From Candidatus Ryanbacteria bacterium RIFCSPHIGHO2_02_FULL_48_12 (GTDB lineage: Bacteria; Patescibacteriota; Minisyncoccia; Ryanbacterales; 2-02-FULL-48-12), in NCBI GenBank assembly GCA_001819875.1, contig MHNR01000023.1, positions 1-41,225 of the forward strand: a DNA stretch of 41,225 nucleotides, read 5' to 3'. Below, piece after piece: positions 1 to 9,046 of the stretch (position 1 is its first letter; each line of letters begins with the position of its first letter). Made by a program: the position numbers and the translations under genes. The notes below the pieces were generated by a model that was not told where the DNA came from, searched no databases, and saw nothing but the letters and a program-made list of their open reading frames with translations.

Positions 1-80
1 AATCCGCTTCGAGGAGTTTTGGCAAGCATCCCCATTTCGAATAAAAAGTCGGCGCTTGCGTTAAGTTCCTGCTCATTCAT
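1..80 (-). CDS. HD-domain hydrolase, YfbR-like (partial, N-terminus only)
   Basis: The first 26 or so codons of a minus-strand gene that leaves the window. The peptide begins MNEQELNASADFLFEMGML and continues to a KTPRSG motif. This is how YfbR-like HD-superfamily hydrolases (5'-deoxynucleotidase type) begin; there a basic-Pro-Arg-(S/T)-Gly stretch precedes the metal-binding HD core. The HD residues themselves are outside the window, so the family call is tentative. A perfect TATAAT lies at 89-94 and a TTGTGA at 112-117 with a 17-base spacer. The start codon is only 8 bases after the -10 box, so the transcript should be nearly leaderless. Confidence 0.55.
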   Translation of the reverse strand, partial: MNEQELNASADFLFEMGMLAKTPRSG

Positions 81-259
81 ATGTCTGTATTATAGGCAGA
101 TCTTCATCCCCTCACAAGCTCGCGTCGGCTGCTTCGGCGTTGTGCGTGAGCTTGGTGGCTTCGATGGAGCTTAGAGGTTTGAAGAGAAAAACATACAGAG
201 ACACCCTCCTAAATAAGGATGAAGAAAGGGGCCTATCGCAAGAATTTGAAATAAATATG

Positions 260-285
260 CCCCACGATGATTGAACATCGTGGGG
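260..285 (-). terminator. Hairpin, possible terminator
   Basis: A perfect 10-bp inverted repeat (CCCCACGATG / CATCGTGGGG) with a 6-base loop. It lies 30 bases after the stop of the dehydrogenase remnant. On the minus strand it is followed by an AT-rich stretch (CATATTTATTT) rather than a clean U-run, so termination is plausible but not certain. The rest of 81-314 holds no credible gene. Confidence 0.5.
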
Positions 286-314
286 ACTTTGGTTGGGTAA
301 TCTGTATGCTGGAC

Positions 315-735
315 TCACTGGTTCAAAGCGATTTTCAGAGACTCCAGTGCGAATTTGGAATCCACCTCACTATTCTTTTTCAAGCATCCTAGGAAATAAA
401 GCAACTCCTCCTTGAGTGGCTCTTTTCTCTCGGGGACAATCCTTGTCACTTGTGTTTCTGCAGCCTCACATCCCTGGTATATCTCAATCTCTTGGCTTAT
501 ATAATCACCCTCAAGATATGCCTTGTCTCCAGTAACGGTGAGTTTTCGGATCTTTACGGTCGTAGTCCAGTTTGCCTGGATGTACGAGGATACTCCGCTT
601 GGGTATCGCATGAAAAACTCCACCGAATCATCGCCTCGCTTGGACAGAGGGGATCTCGGAATAGACCCGCAGATGATTTCTGCCCATATTTCCCACTCCA
701 ATAACCCCTACACGAAGATTGCTCTCTGGCAACAT
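315..735 (-). pseudogene. Gfo/Idh/MocA-family oxidoreductase, internally deleted remnant
   Basis: Two ends of one gene survive in different frames. From an ATG at 735 the peptide reads NLRVGVIGVGNMGRNHLRVY, a Rossmann start with GxGxxG and the NHxR that follows it in Gfo/Idh/MocA dehydrogenases. After about 30 residues the frame ends. The other frame, to the stop at 315, carries the family's C-terminal pattern: a YPSG sheet strand, ANWTTTVKIRKLTVTGD, then EPLKEELLYFLGCL and a closing helix. The central ~200 residues, with the catalytic Lys-containing motif, are missing. It is very probably dead. It lies 37 bases downstream of a truncated sulfotransferase, suggesting the decayed end of a surface-sugar gene cluster. 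Confidence 0.7.
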
Positions 736-772
736 TGGTGGCCCTCCCTACGCTGTCGCCTACGAGTAAATT

Positions 773-1306
773 CTATGATAACCGAACCTCTTGGGCGATG
801 TCTCCGCAAATGTTTTCTACGACGCTGAAATCTGCTTCAGCAGATGCCATAGGGATTCCCTTCCTGGCAAGATAACTTACCAGGTCAAACCCGCTGACGG
901 CTGGAAGGTGCTCTTTGAGGGTAGATTTCACTCCAACATGTTCCGCAATCCTGAAAATGACGGTGTGCGGATTTTCAGTCAGATCTTCGTAGCACACGAC
1001 CAGAACGCCGAGACTCTGGGAAGATACGATTGCGCTTGTAATCGTATTCCAAGCGATGCATTGGTTCTCGGTGCTTTCCTTCAATGCATCGAATGTGGTC
1101 TTCCAAGAAAGCATAGTGAGCCTCGGATCCCTGACAATTACAAGCACGCTACCGCCCATGGTTTCACGCATCCATCTTACGAAGGATGGCCATTCTGCGA
1201 TAAATGTCCTGAAATAGTCCTTGTTGGAGAATGTCGGAAAGGACTTCTTGATGCCGATTGCCTCCATGCCCTCAAACGAACGACTAACCTTGCCCCACTT
1301 GATGCT
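773..1306 (-). pseudogene. Sulfotransferase-like gene, 5' truncated against tRNA-Ile
   Basis: The open frame ends at 773. It contains VLVIVRDPRLTMLSWKTTF, which resembles the 3'-phosphate-binding RDPxxxxxS region of PAPS-dependent sulfotransferases, followed by CYEDLTENPHTVI, the usual YEDL(x)xxP segment. The N-terminal P-loop-like PAPS site that should come about 70-100 residues earlier is absent. Read upstream, the frame runs straight into the tRNA-Ile gene, whose translation supplies spurious N-terminal residues. The remaining ~175 residues therefore look like a 5'-truncated gene. A start at the internal ATG (MEAIGIKK) is possible, but the product would lack cofactor binding. Confidence 0.6.
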
Positions 1307-1309
1307 TGA

Positions 1310-1386
1310 TGGTGGGTGTGGGAGGACTCGAACCTCCGACCTCTTCATTATCAGTGAAGTGCTCTAACCAGCTGAGCTACACACCC
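1310..1386 (-). tRNA. tRNA-Ile (anticodon GAT), CCA encoded
   Basis: A complete cloverleaf: 7-bp acceptor stem GGGTGTG/CACACCC, D arm with AGCTGGTTA, anticodon loop CTGATAA (GAT), T arm GGAGG-TTCGAGT-CCTCC, discriminator A, and an encoded CCA at 1310-1312. A plausible promoter on the minus strand is TTTACA-17-TTCAAT about 10-40 bases upstream. It lies downstream of 16S on the same strand, but a terminator separates them. It is therefore not obviously the classical spacer tRNA of an rrn operon. Confidence 0.95.
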
Positions 1387-1485
1387 ATAGTGAACATTGA
1401 AGCAAAAAAACACAGGCTTGTAAATCATGTGGTTGCTCCTAGAACCATAGGGGGTATATTTAAACTAGCATATAAAGGAGGATGT

Positions 1486-1614
1486 ATGGGCATGTACAAC
1501 ACAAGCGATATGGGCCCCAAAGATCCAAACCTAAAAAGTTTTTTGTTCTTTATCTTGCGATGGCCCATAGGAGGAGCCGCTCTAGCTCTCTTACTATTAT
1601 ATTTATTTGGTTAA
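1486..1614 (+). CDS. Small single-pass membrane protein (42 aa), unknown
   Basis: MGMYNTSDMGPKDPNLKS followed by one hydrophobic helix (FLFFILRWPIGGAALALLLL) and a short tail. A strong AAAGGAGG lies at 1474-1481, 4 bases before the first ATG (1486) and 10 before the second (1492), so either could initiate. TTGCTC-16-TATATT is a plausible promoter upstream, and a bidirectional terminator follows within 30 bases. Promoter, ribosome site, ORF and terminator line up as one compact unit, which makes the ORF credible despite its size. The function is unknown. The short soluble N-terminus with a C-terminal helix would suit a tail-anchored protein. Confidence 0.6.
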   Translation: MGMYNTSDMGPKDPNLKSFLFFILRWPIGGAALALLLLYLFG

Positions 1615-1642
1615 AATCCCCTGTAGGCAAGCACTCTAAAAT

Positions 1643-1675
1643 AAAACCCGCCCTCAATGCTGAAGGCGGGTTTTT
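1643..1675. terminator. Bidirectional intrinsic terminator
   Basis: AAAACCCGCC(CTC)...(GAAG)GGCGGGTTTTT: a GC-rich hairpin with A-run and T-run flanks, so it works on both strands. On plus it ends the 42-residue ORF. On minus it ends the 16S transcript just past the trailer arm of the processing stem, and so isolates 16S from tRNA-Ile. Confidence 0.85.
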
Positions 1676-1689
1676 ATCGCAAGTTAAGA

Positions 1690-1708
1690 AATTCTTTCTA
1701 TTGTCCCG
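1690..1708 (-). repeat. 3' arm of the pre-16S processing stem
   Basis: The 19 bases here are the reverse complement of 3367-3385 with one mismatch, which is a G-U pair in RNA. In the minus-strand transcript they would close a long stem around the whole 16S gene, the usual substrate of RNase III. The trailer between this arm and 16S also holds a UUCG-capped hairpin (about 1784-1811) and a 7-bp hairpin at 1743-1763. Confidence 0.8.
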
Positions 1709-1830
1709 GATCGACAGGAAAGTCTATCGATCAACCACTATTCTCCCGCTTGAGGCGGGAGACCGACCTACATGTCTTACCGTTCATCAATGCCGAAGCA
1801 TTTATAAACAGTGAGATAGTAGACTCCTTA

Positions 1831-3333
<1,503 letters not shown>

Positions 3334-3357
3334 ACAACAACCCGAAGGTCATCGTCT
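3334..3357 (-). other. Leader hairpin just 5' of 16S
   Basis: In the minus-strand RNA, GACGAUGACC and GGUUGUUGUC form a 10-bp stem (with G-U pairs) capped by a UUCG tetraloop, ending at the predicted 5' end of mature 16S. It probably folds co-transcriptionally and positions 5'-end processing. Confidence 0.6.
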
Positions 3358-3366
3358 ATAATAGTT

Positions 3367-3385
3367 CGGGACAATAGAAAAAATT
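3367..3385 (-). repeat. 5' arm of the pre-16S processing stem
   Basis: CGGGACAATAGAAAAAATT on the plus strand pairs with the arm at 1690-1708. It lies about 35 bases upstream of the mature 5' end. Confidence 0.8.
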
Positions 3386-3456
3386 CCCGTTTCTAGCTCT
3401 TAACAACTTGCATAGTGTGCTTATTTTTCAACGTCCTATCCAAAGCTACAAACTCT

Positions 3457-3485
3457 ATTCTACGCGCCCGTACCTCGCATGTCAA
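3457..3485 (-). promoter_or_regulatory. 16S rRNA promoter
   Basis: Read on the minus strand: TTGACA (3480-3485), a 17-base spacer, TAGAAT (3457-3462). It has a perfect -35 and a 5/6 -10 with optimal spacing, about 70 bases upstream of the processing arm. This is the best promoter match in the window, as expected for rRNA. Confidence 0.85.
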
Positions 3486-3516
3486 CACCTCCCGCCCACG
3501 ACTTCCACCAAACAAA

Positions 3517-3542
3517 AAATAGGCTCCAAATGCCTATTTTAC
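3517..3542. terminator. Terminator after the response regulator gene
   Basis: AAAATAGGC / GCCTATTTT around a 7-base loop with a T-run on the minus strand (TTTTTTG). It lies 25-50 bases after the response-regulator stop at 3566. Confidence 0.75.
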
Positions 3543-3565
3543 AACGACTTTTAAGGCATACGGTG

Positions 3566-3952
3566 CTACTTCTCTTCAGCCAGTATTTCCCTTGCCCGTT
3601 CCACTATCTCATCCGGCGTGTGCTGGGCCTTTATCATGTACTCTGCGGCCCCCAAATGCATGCAATTTTGCTTCTCTTCGGCACTATCAAGGTTGGAGGC
3701 GATAATGACCGGAATTCCCTGCCAGCGGGAATTCGCTTTGATTTTTTTGAGTATCTCCTGTCCGCTCATGCCGGGTAAAAGAAGGTCTAAGATAATGAGA
3801 TCGATTTTTTTGTCCTCAAGGATTTTAAACGCCGCCTCCGAGTCGATAGCACCCTCCACCGCATATCCACTCTTGAGGAGTTTTTGGCACAGGATGTCAC
3901 GCAAAAACAAATCATCCTCCACTACGAGCACCGTCTTGCCATTTGTCTCCAT
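3566..3952 (-). CDS. Single-domain response regulator (CheY-like)
   Basis: 128 residues, one receiver domain with no output domain. The acidic pocket is E12/D13/D14 (VVEDD), the phospho-acceptor is D56 (IILDLLLPG), the Thr/Ser switch is S86, and the conserved Lys is K108. The gene follows the histidine kinase by 12 bases, so the kinase is the probable phosphodonor. With no DNA-binding domain it must act through protein contacts. Besides read-through from the kinase it has its own promoter inside the kinase 3' end: TTGTAG-17-TATTAT with the -10 only 6 bases before ATG, giving a leaderless mRNA. Confidence 0.9.
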   Translation of the reverse strand: METNGKTVLVVEDDLFLRDILCQKLLKSGYAVEGAIDSEAAFKILEDKKIDLIILDLLLPGMSGQEILKKIKANSRWQGIPVIIASNLDSAEEKQNCMHLGAAEYMIKAQHTPDEIVERAREILAEEK

Positions 3953-3964
3953 ATAAGGATAATA

Positions 3965-6217
3965 CTACGTCTTTTTATCCGCTACAAGAAATGGCAACAC
4001 CACCGTAAACACGCTCCCTTTCTTTTCTTCTGACTCTACCCGTATCGTACCGTGATGCGCCTCTGCAATATGCATGGCAATGTAGAGCCCGAGACCCGTC
4101 CCCTCCTGGGCCTGGGTATGCGCATTGTTGGCACGGAAAAACTTCTGGAATAAAAGTGCCTGCTGATGCTCGGGAATACCGATGCCATTATCCGCAACTA
4201 CAATCTCACATTCTGTCTCCCCACGCGGCACTACCTTGAGGCGGATCTTGCCTCCCGAGGGTGTATAGCGCACTGCATTTTCAGCAATACTTTGAATGGC
4301 AAGAGCGATTTTTTCCCGATCGGCACGCACCAATGGCAATTTTTTACGGGTTCGCACAAACGCAATATCAAGATTCTTTTCTCTTCCTTTGGCGGCAATC
4401 TCCTCGGTAATACGCTCTACCACGTCTTCGATTTGCACCGGCTCAAACTTGTAAAACAGCTGTCCCGCCTCGATGCGCGCCACGTTCAAAAGATCTCCCA
4501 CAAGCACTACCATGCGATCCACCGACTCAAGTGCTCGATCAGACGCCATGCGCTGGTCCGCATTGAGATCACCAAAATCATTATTGGAAAGCATACTTAA
4601 TGTCCACTTGATAGCCGAGAGTGGCGTGCGTAGCTGGTGAGCGGCGATTGAGACAAATTGGCTTTTGGCCTCATCCATCTCCCGCAGTTTTTCGTTAGCT
4701 TTTTGCAATTCAAAGTCCCGCCGCACCAGACGTTTTGACGCTTCATCCAGCTCGAGGATTTGTCCCTCCTGCTCCTTGTTTATCTTTACAATTTCTTGAG
4801 TACGCAGTGCGACCTCCTCCTCCAGACGCTCATACGAATGCTTAAGCTGACGGCTCGCTTCATTGAGCGTATTACTTAAATCCTCTAACTCGTCGTTGGT
4901 ATACACCGCCATAGGCGTAGAAAAATCCCCCGTACCCATACGCACCGAGCCTTCTTGAATCCGGCGGATTGGCTCGGTAACCGAACGCGCAAATAACGTC
5001 CCGATAATAGCAACTACCGCAACGAGCATCACAAAAACCCAGATACAATAAAATACAAGACGGGTAAGCTCGGTGTCATAATCCCCCACAAACATTACCG
5101 CCACCAAGGCGTGTAGGTCGTCAACGGGTAAGACGCCAATTACTTTGGTCACATCTCTGCGATCCACTGTAATGCGCTCCGCAATACCTATATCAAACGC
5201 GCCGGAGCCGACCAAACGGCTTAGCGTATCGGGTACATGAAAAGCGTCGACTAACGATGGACGCGTCAACAAAAATACTCCTCCGGAACCACCGAATAAT
5301 GATTTCTCAAACTCCCGATCACCCAAGTCGCCCATCTGGAGAAGATTTGCCTTGGAAATAATCAGGCTTTGCCAAATCTGGCGCTTGAGCGCCTCCTCCA
5401 GGACTACTTGACTGCGTCCATAGGCGGTAGTACCAAAAAATCCTACACCCACAAGCGCAAGCACCCCCGATATCGCATATATTTTTTTAAATAAAGAAAT
5501 CCGCCGATGCCGCACCAACGATTCAGCCTCGAGCAGTGCGCCGCTTTGCTTGAGCGCCGGTGAGACAATGCGCTCCAAAAAGAAAAATACCACGAACGAC
5601 GAGAGTATGGCCGCCAATGTGCCATTCAAGACATTTTTGACTATCTCTGTCATCGGAAACTGGGCAAAATATAAAAGTTGGAGCGACCCAATCGCGTAGC
5701 CAAACACAACTACCAGCACATAAACGATACTGGCGCGTAATGGCGCAGAAGCAATCCGCGCATGCAAAAGCGCCGGATCACGCACTGCAGATTTATCAGC
5801 TGTGAATCTATCAATAAACCGCAGGGTGCACACCACGAGATAGGCGACCAGAGCCCCCACCAACACCACCTCCCAAATGTAGGCAAACTCCAGCCACCGA
5901 AGCTGGAGCGTATTGGTATGCAAAGACAAAAACGAATGGATTGTGGCAAACCCCCAGTAAAAAACAAACACCACTGCCATTACCAGCACCGCTGTCTGAT
6001 GCCGTACGGTCTTCTCTCCATGGCGATACCAAAGCACTAAAAGTGGTAGCACAAGTATGTCGAGCACAATCAAAAATCCCCAAAAGAGGGGCTGTTCATA
6101 GGCGTAGAGCGTTTGGCGTATGATTGCCAAGAGCGTATAGGCGGTAATCCCCAGCCAAACCAAAAGAAAGACTCCCAGATTGATGCGAAAAAGATTTTTT
6201 TGCGTTAAAAGTTTCAT
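3965..6217 (-). CDS. Membrane-bound sensor histidine kinase
   Basis: 750 residues. Six or so hydrophobic helices fill residues 10-215. A seventh at about 245-265 leads into an extracytoplasmic segment (about 270-385), then a helix at 387-410, a HAMP domain (about 410-460) and a coiled coil (460-515). The HisKA helix carries phospho-acceptor H527 (AAHQLRTPL). The ATPase domain has the N box ENAVRY (N647), G1 DNGIGIP (676) and G2 GTGLGLY (706). All catalytic motifs are intact, so it should autophosphorylate and pass phosphate to the receiver encoded next. The ATG at 6217 is 3 bases after the FIST gene stop, with AAGGA directly before it, so translation is probably coupled. The ligand cannot be read from the sequence. 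Confidence 0.92.
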   Translation of the reverse strand: MKLLTQKNLFRINLGVFLLVWLGITAYTLLAIIRQTLYAYEQPLFWGFLIVLDILVLPLLVLWYRHGEKTVRHQTAVLVMAVVFVFYWGFATIHSFLSLHTNTLQLRWLEFAYIWEVVLVGALVAYLVVCTLRFIDRFTADKSAVRDPALLHARIASAPLRASIVYVLVVVFGYAIGSLQLLYFAQFPMTEIVKNVLNGTLAAILSSFVVFFFLERIVSPALKQSGALLEAESLVRHRRISLFKKIYAISGVLALVGVGFFGTTAYGRSQVVLEEALKRQIWQSLIISKANLLQMGDLGDREFEKSLFGGSGGVFLLTRPSLVDAFHVPDTLSRLVGSGAFDIGIAERITVDRRDVTKVIGVLPVDDLHALVAVMFVGDYDTELTRLVFYCIWVFVMLVAVVAIIGTLFARSVTEPIRRIQEGSVRMGTGDFSTPMAVYTNDELEDLSNTLNEASRQLKHSYERLEEEVALRTQEIVKINKEQEGQILELDEASKRLVRRDFELQKANEKLREMDEAKSQFVSIAAHQLRTPLSAIKWTLSMLSNNDFGDLNADQRMASDRALESVDRMVVLVGDLLNVARIEAGQLFYKFEPVQIEDVVERITEEIAAKGREKNLDIAFVRTRKKLPLVRADREKIALAIQSIAENAVRYTPSGGKIRLKVVPRGETECEIVVADNGIGIPEHQQALLFQKFFRANNAHTQAQEGTGLGLYIAMHIAEAHHGTIRVESEEKKGSVFTVVLPFLVADKKT

Positions 6218-6220
6218 TCC

Positions 6221-7405
6221 TTAATCCCCAATTACCAGCAAAGTCATCGTCTCATTATGAAAATACGCCGGCGTATTTTTTTTGCCCAAGAGCGGCCCTT
6301 GCTCACCGTAAGTATAAAACCCGAACATTGGCACATCCCGCCCAATAACATTTTGTACAATTTGATTTTCTTCGTTGCAACGGATGCCCAAAAGTTTGTT
6401 GCGCGCCATGCAGTTAAATACAAATATGAGCCGGGGCGTGGCGCCTTCCAGCGCTTCGAGCGCCGTATGAGCAGCTATCTTGGTAGCCTCCAAAGCCCGC
6501 TCACGATCCCCAACCATGAGACGAATCGTAGCACCCTCGGGTATAGTAGCCGCCATAATGATCTCCCCTTTTTGATTGGCGAATAATGGATCCCGAATCA
6601 AAAGCTCATCTGACCCTTCTACCGCAAGCCCCAAGGGATAGGTATAGGTCATACGTGCCAGCGGCTCACGTATCAACTCCATCGCCTCCCGTCCAAAATA
6701 TTTTTGGTAGATCTCAAGTGCCGGGCGGTGATCCACCTCCTGGAGCAAGGTGCCTGCGGCGCGGGTAACCCGCATAGGAAGCCCTACCGGCTCCCAACCA
6801 TGACGGATACCGAACCCATAGGAAAATTTGCCCGAGATGCCAACTCCCACAATAGAATCTGTGAGCACTTTGCCATTGAAATATTCAAATGTTTTTTTAA
6901 ACTGGTAGTCGTCCCCTGAAGATCCGCCGATAATCGGGAAATTTGCACCGAGCACCGATTGAAATCCAGCTATAATCGCCGACCCATCCCCCGTGATGCC
7001 ATCCGGTATAGAGATGAGGAGCTTGGGGTCAGATGCGCTCTTTTTTTTGATAGATTCTGCGAGTGCGGCACCTGCGCCAAAACTGTCTTTAGCAACTCCC
7101 TTACTGCACGCGAGGGTAAACTGCACGCTATCCGAAGTAATGACAAGCACTACTACTGCATCAAACACCGTGGCCAGAGAGGTAATCTCCCCTGCCGAAG
7201 ATCCACCAATTACCAGGGTACCTACTGGGAGCATATTGGCGACTCCCGCGAGCACATCTTGCTGATTGTAAACGATAGAGGAACATACAAATGCGATATT
7301 GGGTTTTACTGCGGGAATACTCTCGAGTGCTTCACGCACCGCATCTTCTGCGGCAAGCCTATGGTTGGTCAAATTTTTCCCCAATCCAACTCCTGCGTGA
7401 ATCAT
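6221..7405 (-). CDS. FIST-domain sensory protein
   Basis: 394 residues from the ATG at 7405. A FIST N-terminal domain runs to about residue 200, with KPNIAFVCSSIVYNQQDVL and VIGGSSAGEIT typical of the family. The FIST_C domain follows, with ALEIYQKYFG, YPLGLA, the IFVFNCMAR strand and a closing FYTYGEQGP loop. FIST domains are thought to bind small ligands and feed signals to kinases and methyl-accepting proteins. Here the gene heads an operon with a histidine kinase and a receiver. An in-frame ATG 27 codons upstream (7486) would add a non-conserved leader. A TATACT box ending 6 bases before 7405, with TTTACC 18 bases further up, favours a leaderless start at 7405. Confidence 0.88.
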   Translation of the reverse strand: MIHAGVGLGKNLTNHRLAAEDAVREALESIPAVKPNIAFVCSSIVYNQQDVLAGVANMLPVGTLVIGGSSAGEITSLATVFDAVVVLVITSDSVQFTLACSKGVAKDSFGAGAALAESIKKKSASDPKLLISIPDGITGDGSAIIAGFQSVLGANFPIIGGSSGDDYQFKKTFEYFNGKVLTDSIVGVGISGKFSYGFGIRHGWEPVGLPMRVTRAAGTLLQEVDHRPALEIYQKYFGREAMELIREPLARMTYTYPLGLAVEGSDELLIRDPLFANQKGEIIMAATIPEGATIRLMVGDRERALEATKIAAHTALEALEGATPRLIFVFNCMARNKLLGIRCNEENQIVQNVIGRDVPMFGFYTYGEQGPLLGKKNTPAYFHNETMTLLVIGD

Positions 7406-7562
7406 GTGTCCAGTATACCGTGAGTAGTAGGAAGCGGTAAATGGGAAAATATATATACCAAAAGTATATGTTGAAAAAAAAATCAAGATGTAAAAACTAT
7501 CATATGAAAAATTTGCAAAAAAAAGACCACCCTATTGAGTAGCCAGCAAACAGAAGAGCCTA

Positions 7563-8807
7563 TTATTCAGTGACCGTACCAAGAAATCCAATCAGCTGAT
7601 TATTTATGTCCCAAGGTTTCCCTGAGTGCATAAAAATACTTACCGAAGGTCGTGGCGTGCCCGATGGCGTACCACTTACGTCTCCATCGATTGGTATACC
7701 TACGAATCTTGTTAGTATCTTCACTCCATCTTTATAATATACAAAGATGCCAGTGAGAGGATTGTAGGTTATTCGCTCGTGTATCCATACATTATCAGGA
7801 AATGATATAGAGGCACTGTCGCAGGGATTGCCATGCGGTATAGTATCGATGAATGAAGTTGCGCATCCGCTTCCATAGATCATGCCGAACGGAGGAACAC
7901 CTGTGTAGGTAATTGACCATTTTACGTGGTCTATTGTAGCTTCAACTGAAGCATCACGCTCTATTTCCACCAGAGCACCCTCGGGAACACGCATCCATTG
8001 GGATACGGCAAATGCGCCCTTATACATTACGAGAGCACCATCAGAAAGATATGGTCCGCCTTTTAACCGCTCCCAATTATTGGGATTAAAACTGCCATCA
8101 AATTCTTCTGAAAATGGCTCTATCGCCGTGGAGGGAACTTCCCTATCAATCGGGATGTCCTGCGGGAACCCATCATCTGATTCTACGAGTTCTATACTCA
8201 TGCCAAACGCTACATAAGAGGCATTTTTGTGATTCAGCCCAGCAATTGATACCGATATGTAACTCAAATCCCTATCCAATACAAATCGAAACAATTGAGA
8301 TCTCCATACCGTATTTCCTGCCCAGCTTGTGAAAATATCTCTCGATACTACACTTGGGTTACGACTCCAATCATCAGTACCCGGATTTATGACCGGTAAA
8401 GTTCCTATAGACCACCCCAAAAATGCAACTTGTATTTCTGATGGAGCAGAGTCGAACATATCTAATTTTGCACCCGCAAGGCGCCCACGATTGGCAACTA
8501 TGCTCAGTTTAAGCACCATGCTTTTTTTAAACGATCCCGCAACGATACTATGTACCAACTTCCCATTTGTGTCCTGATCCCTGGAATTTAAGACGCCGAA
8601 GAAATTTGCTCCTCCAGGCATTTCCAATTTGTCCACCTTACCTTTTGGTACAATGGTAGGATTAAAAACGGGCAAACCTTTTTTATAGTTTTTGTTTGGT
8701 CTCGTCGCCATCCACTCGTCATTCCATTGCTGCTGTGCCAAAGTATCTGACACTGTATTGCAAAAGAGCAAGAGTACAGCCCCTATCAACAATAAATTTC
8801 TTCGCAT
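7563..8807 (-). CDS. Secreted protein of unknown function with LamG/ConA-like C-terminal region
   Basis: 414 residues. A clear Sec signal peptide comes first (basic MRRN, hydrophobic LLLIGAVLLLFC, cleavage near TLAQQ). The mature protein is rich in beta strands, aromatic residues and Gly/Pro. The C-terminal ~190 residues (from about PFSEEFDGSFNPNNWERL) resemble concanavalin-like/LamG sheets: the EFDGSFNPNNW opening, a WIHERITYNPLTGIFVYYKDG strand pair and a late IDGDVSG stretch. No catalytic residues are recognised; it could bind carbohydrate. A good ribosome site (GAAAGGAG) lies 5 bases before ATG. The gene is flanked by ~75 and ~240 bases without genes. Confidence 0.6.
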   Translation of the reverse strand: MRRNLLLIGAVLLLFCNTVSDTLAQQQWNDEWMATRPNKNYKKGLPVFNPTIVPKGKVDKLEMPGGANFFGVLNSRDQDTNGKLVHSIVAGSFKKSMVLKLSIVANRGRLAGAKLDMFDSAPSEIQVAFLGWSIGTLPVINPGTDDWSRNPSVVSRDIFTSWAGNTVWRSQLFRFVLDRDLSYISVSIAGLNHKNASYVAFGMSIELVESDDGFPQDIPIDREVPSTAIEPFSEEFDGSFNPNNWERLKGGPYLSDGALVMYKGAFAVSQWMRVPEGALVEIERDASVEATIDHVKWSITYTGVPPFGMIYGSGCATSFIDTIPHGNPCDSASISFPDNVWIHERITYNPLTGIFVYYKDGVKILTRFVGIPIDGDVSGTPSGTPRPSVSIFMHSGKPWDINNQLIGFLGTVTE

Positions 8808-8824
8808 CTTTACTCCTTTCGGCT

Positions 8825-9046
8825 TGGGGGTTATTTCAAAAAACTCTTCTATCTCCGGTACATTTCTACCACATCCGCGCCGAAAAGTAAAGACATGTCA
8901 TTGCAAACACTCACAGTAATGTAAGCGAGAAATTTGGATTTGAGATTTAAAAAAACTCTACAAAAAATATATTTGTCAATGGCAAATTCTTTATTCCTAA
9001 ATGATTTTTAAACTTACTCCTTATACCTTAAAACTTATTCCAGAAT
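8825..9046. other. Intergenic region without recognised genes
   Basis: About 220 AT-rich bases between trmD and the secreted protein gene, both on minus. It should hold the promoter of the secreted protein: TTTACT-17-TAGAAA near 8870-8900 is one candidate. No hairpin terminator with a U-run was found after trmD. Confidence 0.4.

Noticed and set aside
112-318. A 68-codon minus-strand open frame.
   Set aside because: It overlaps the hairpin at 260-285, has no ribosome site, and its peptide looks like random translation.
1306-1614. A 102-codon frame starting in the tRNA-Ile region.
   Set aside because: Its first part is antisense of the tRNA; only the last 42 codons, from 1486, have start signals.
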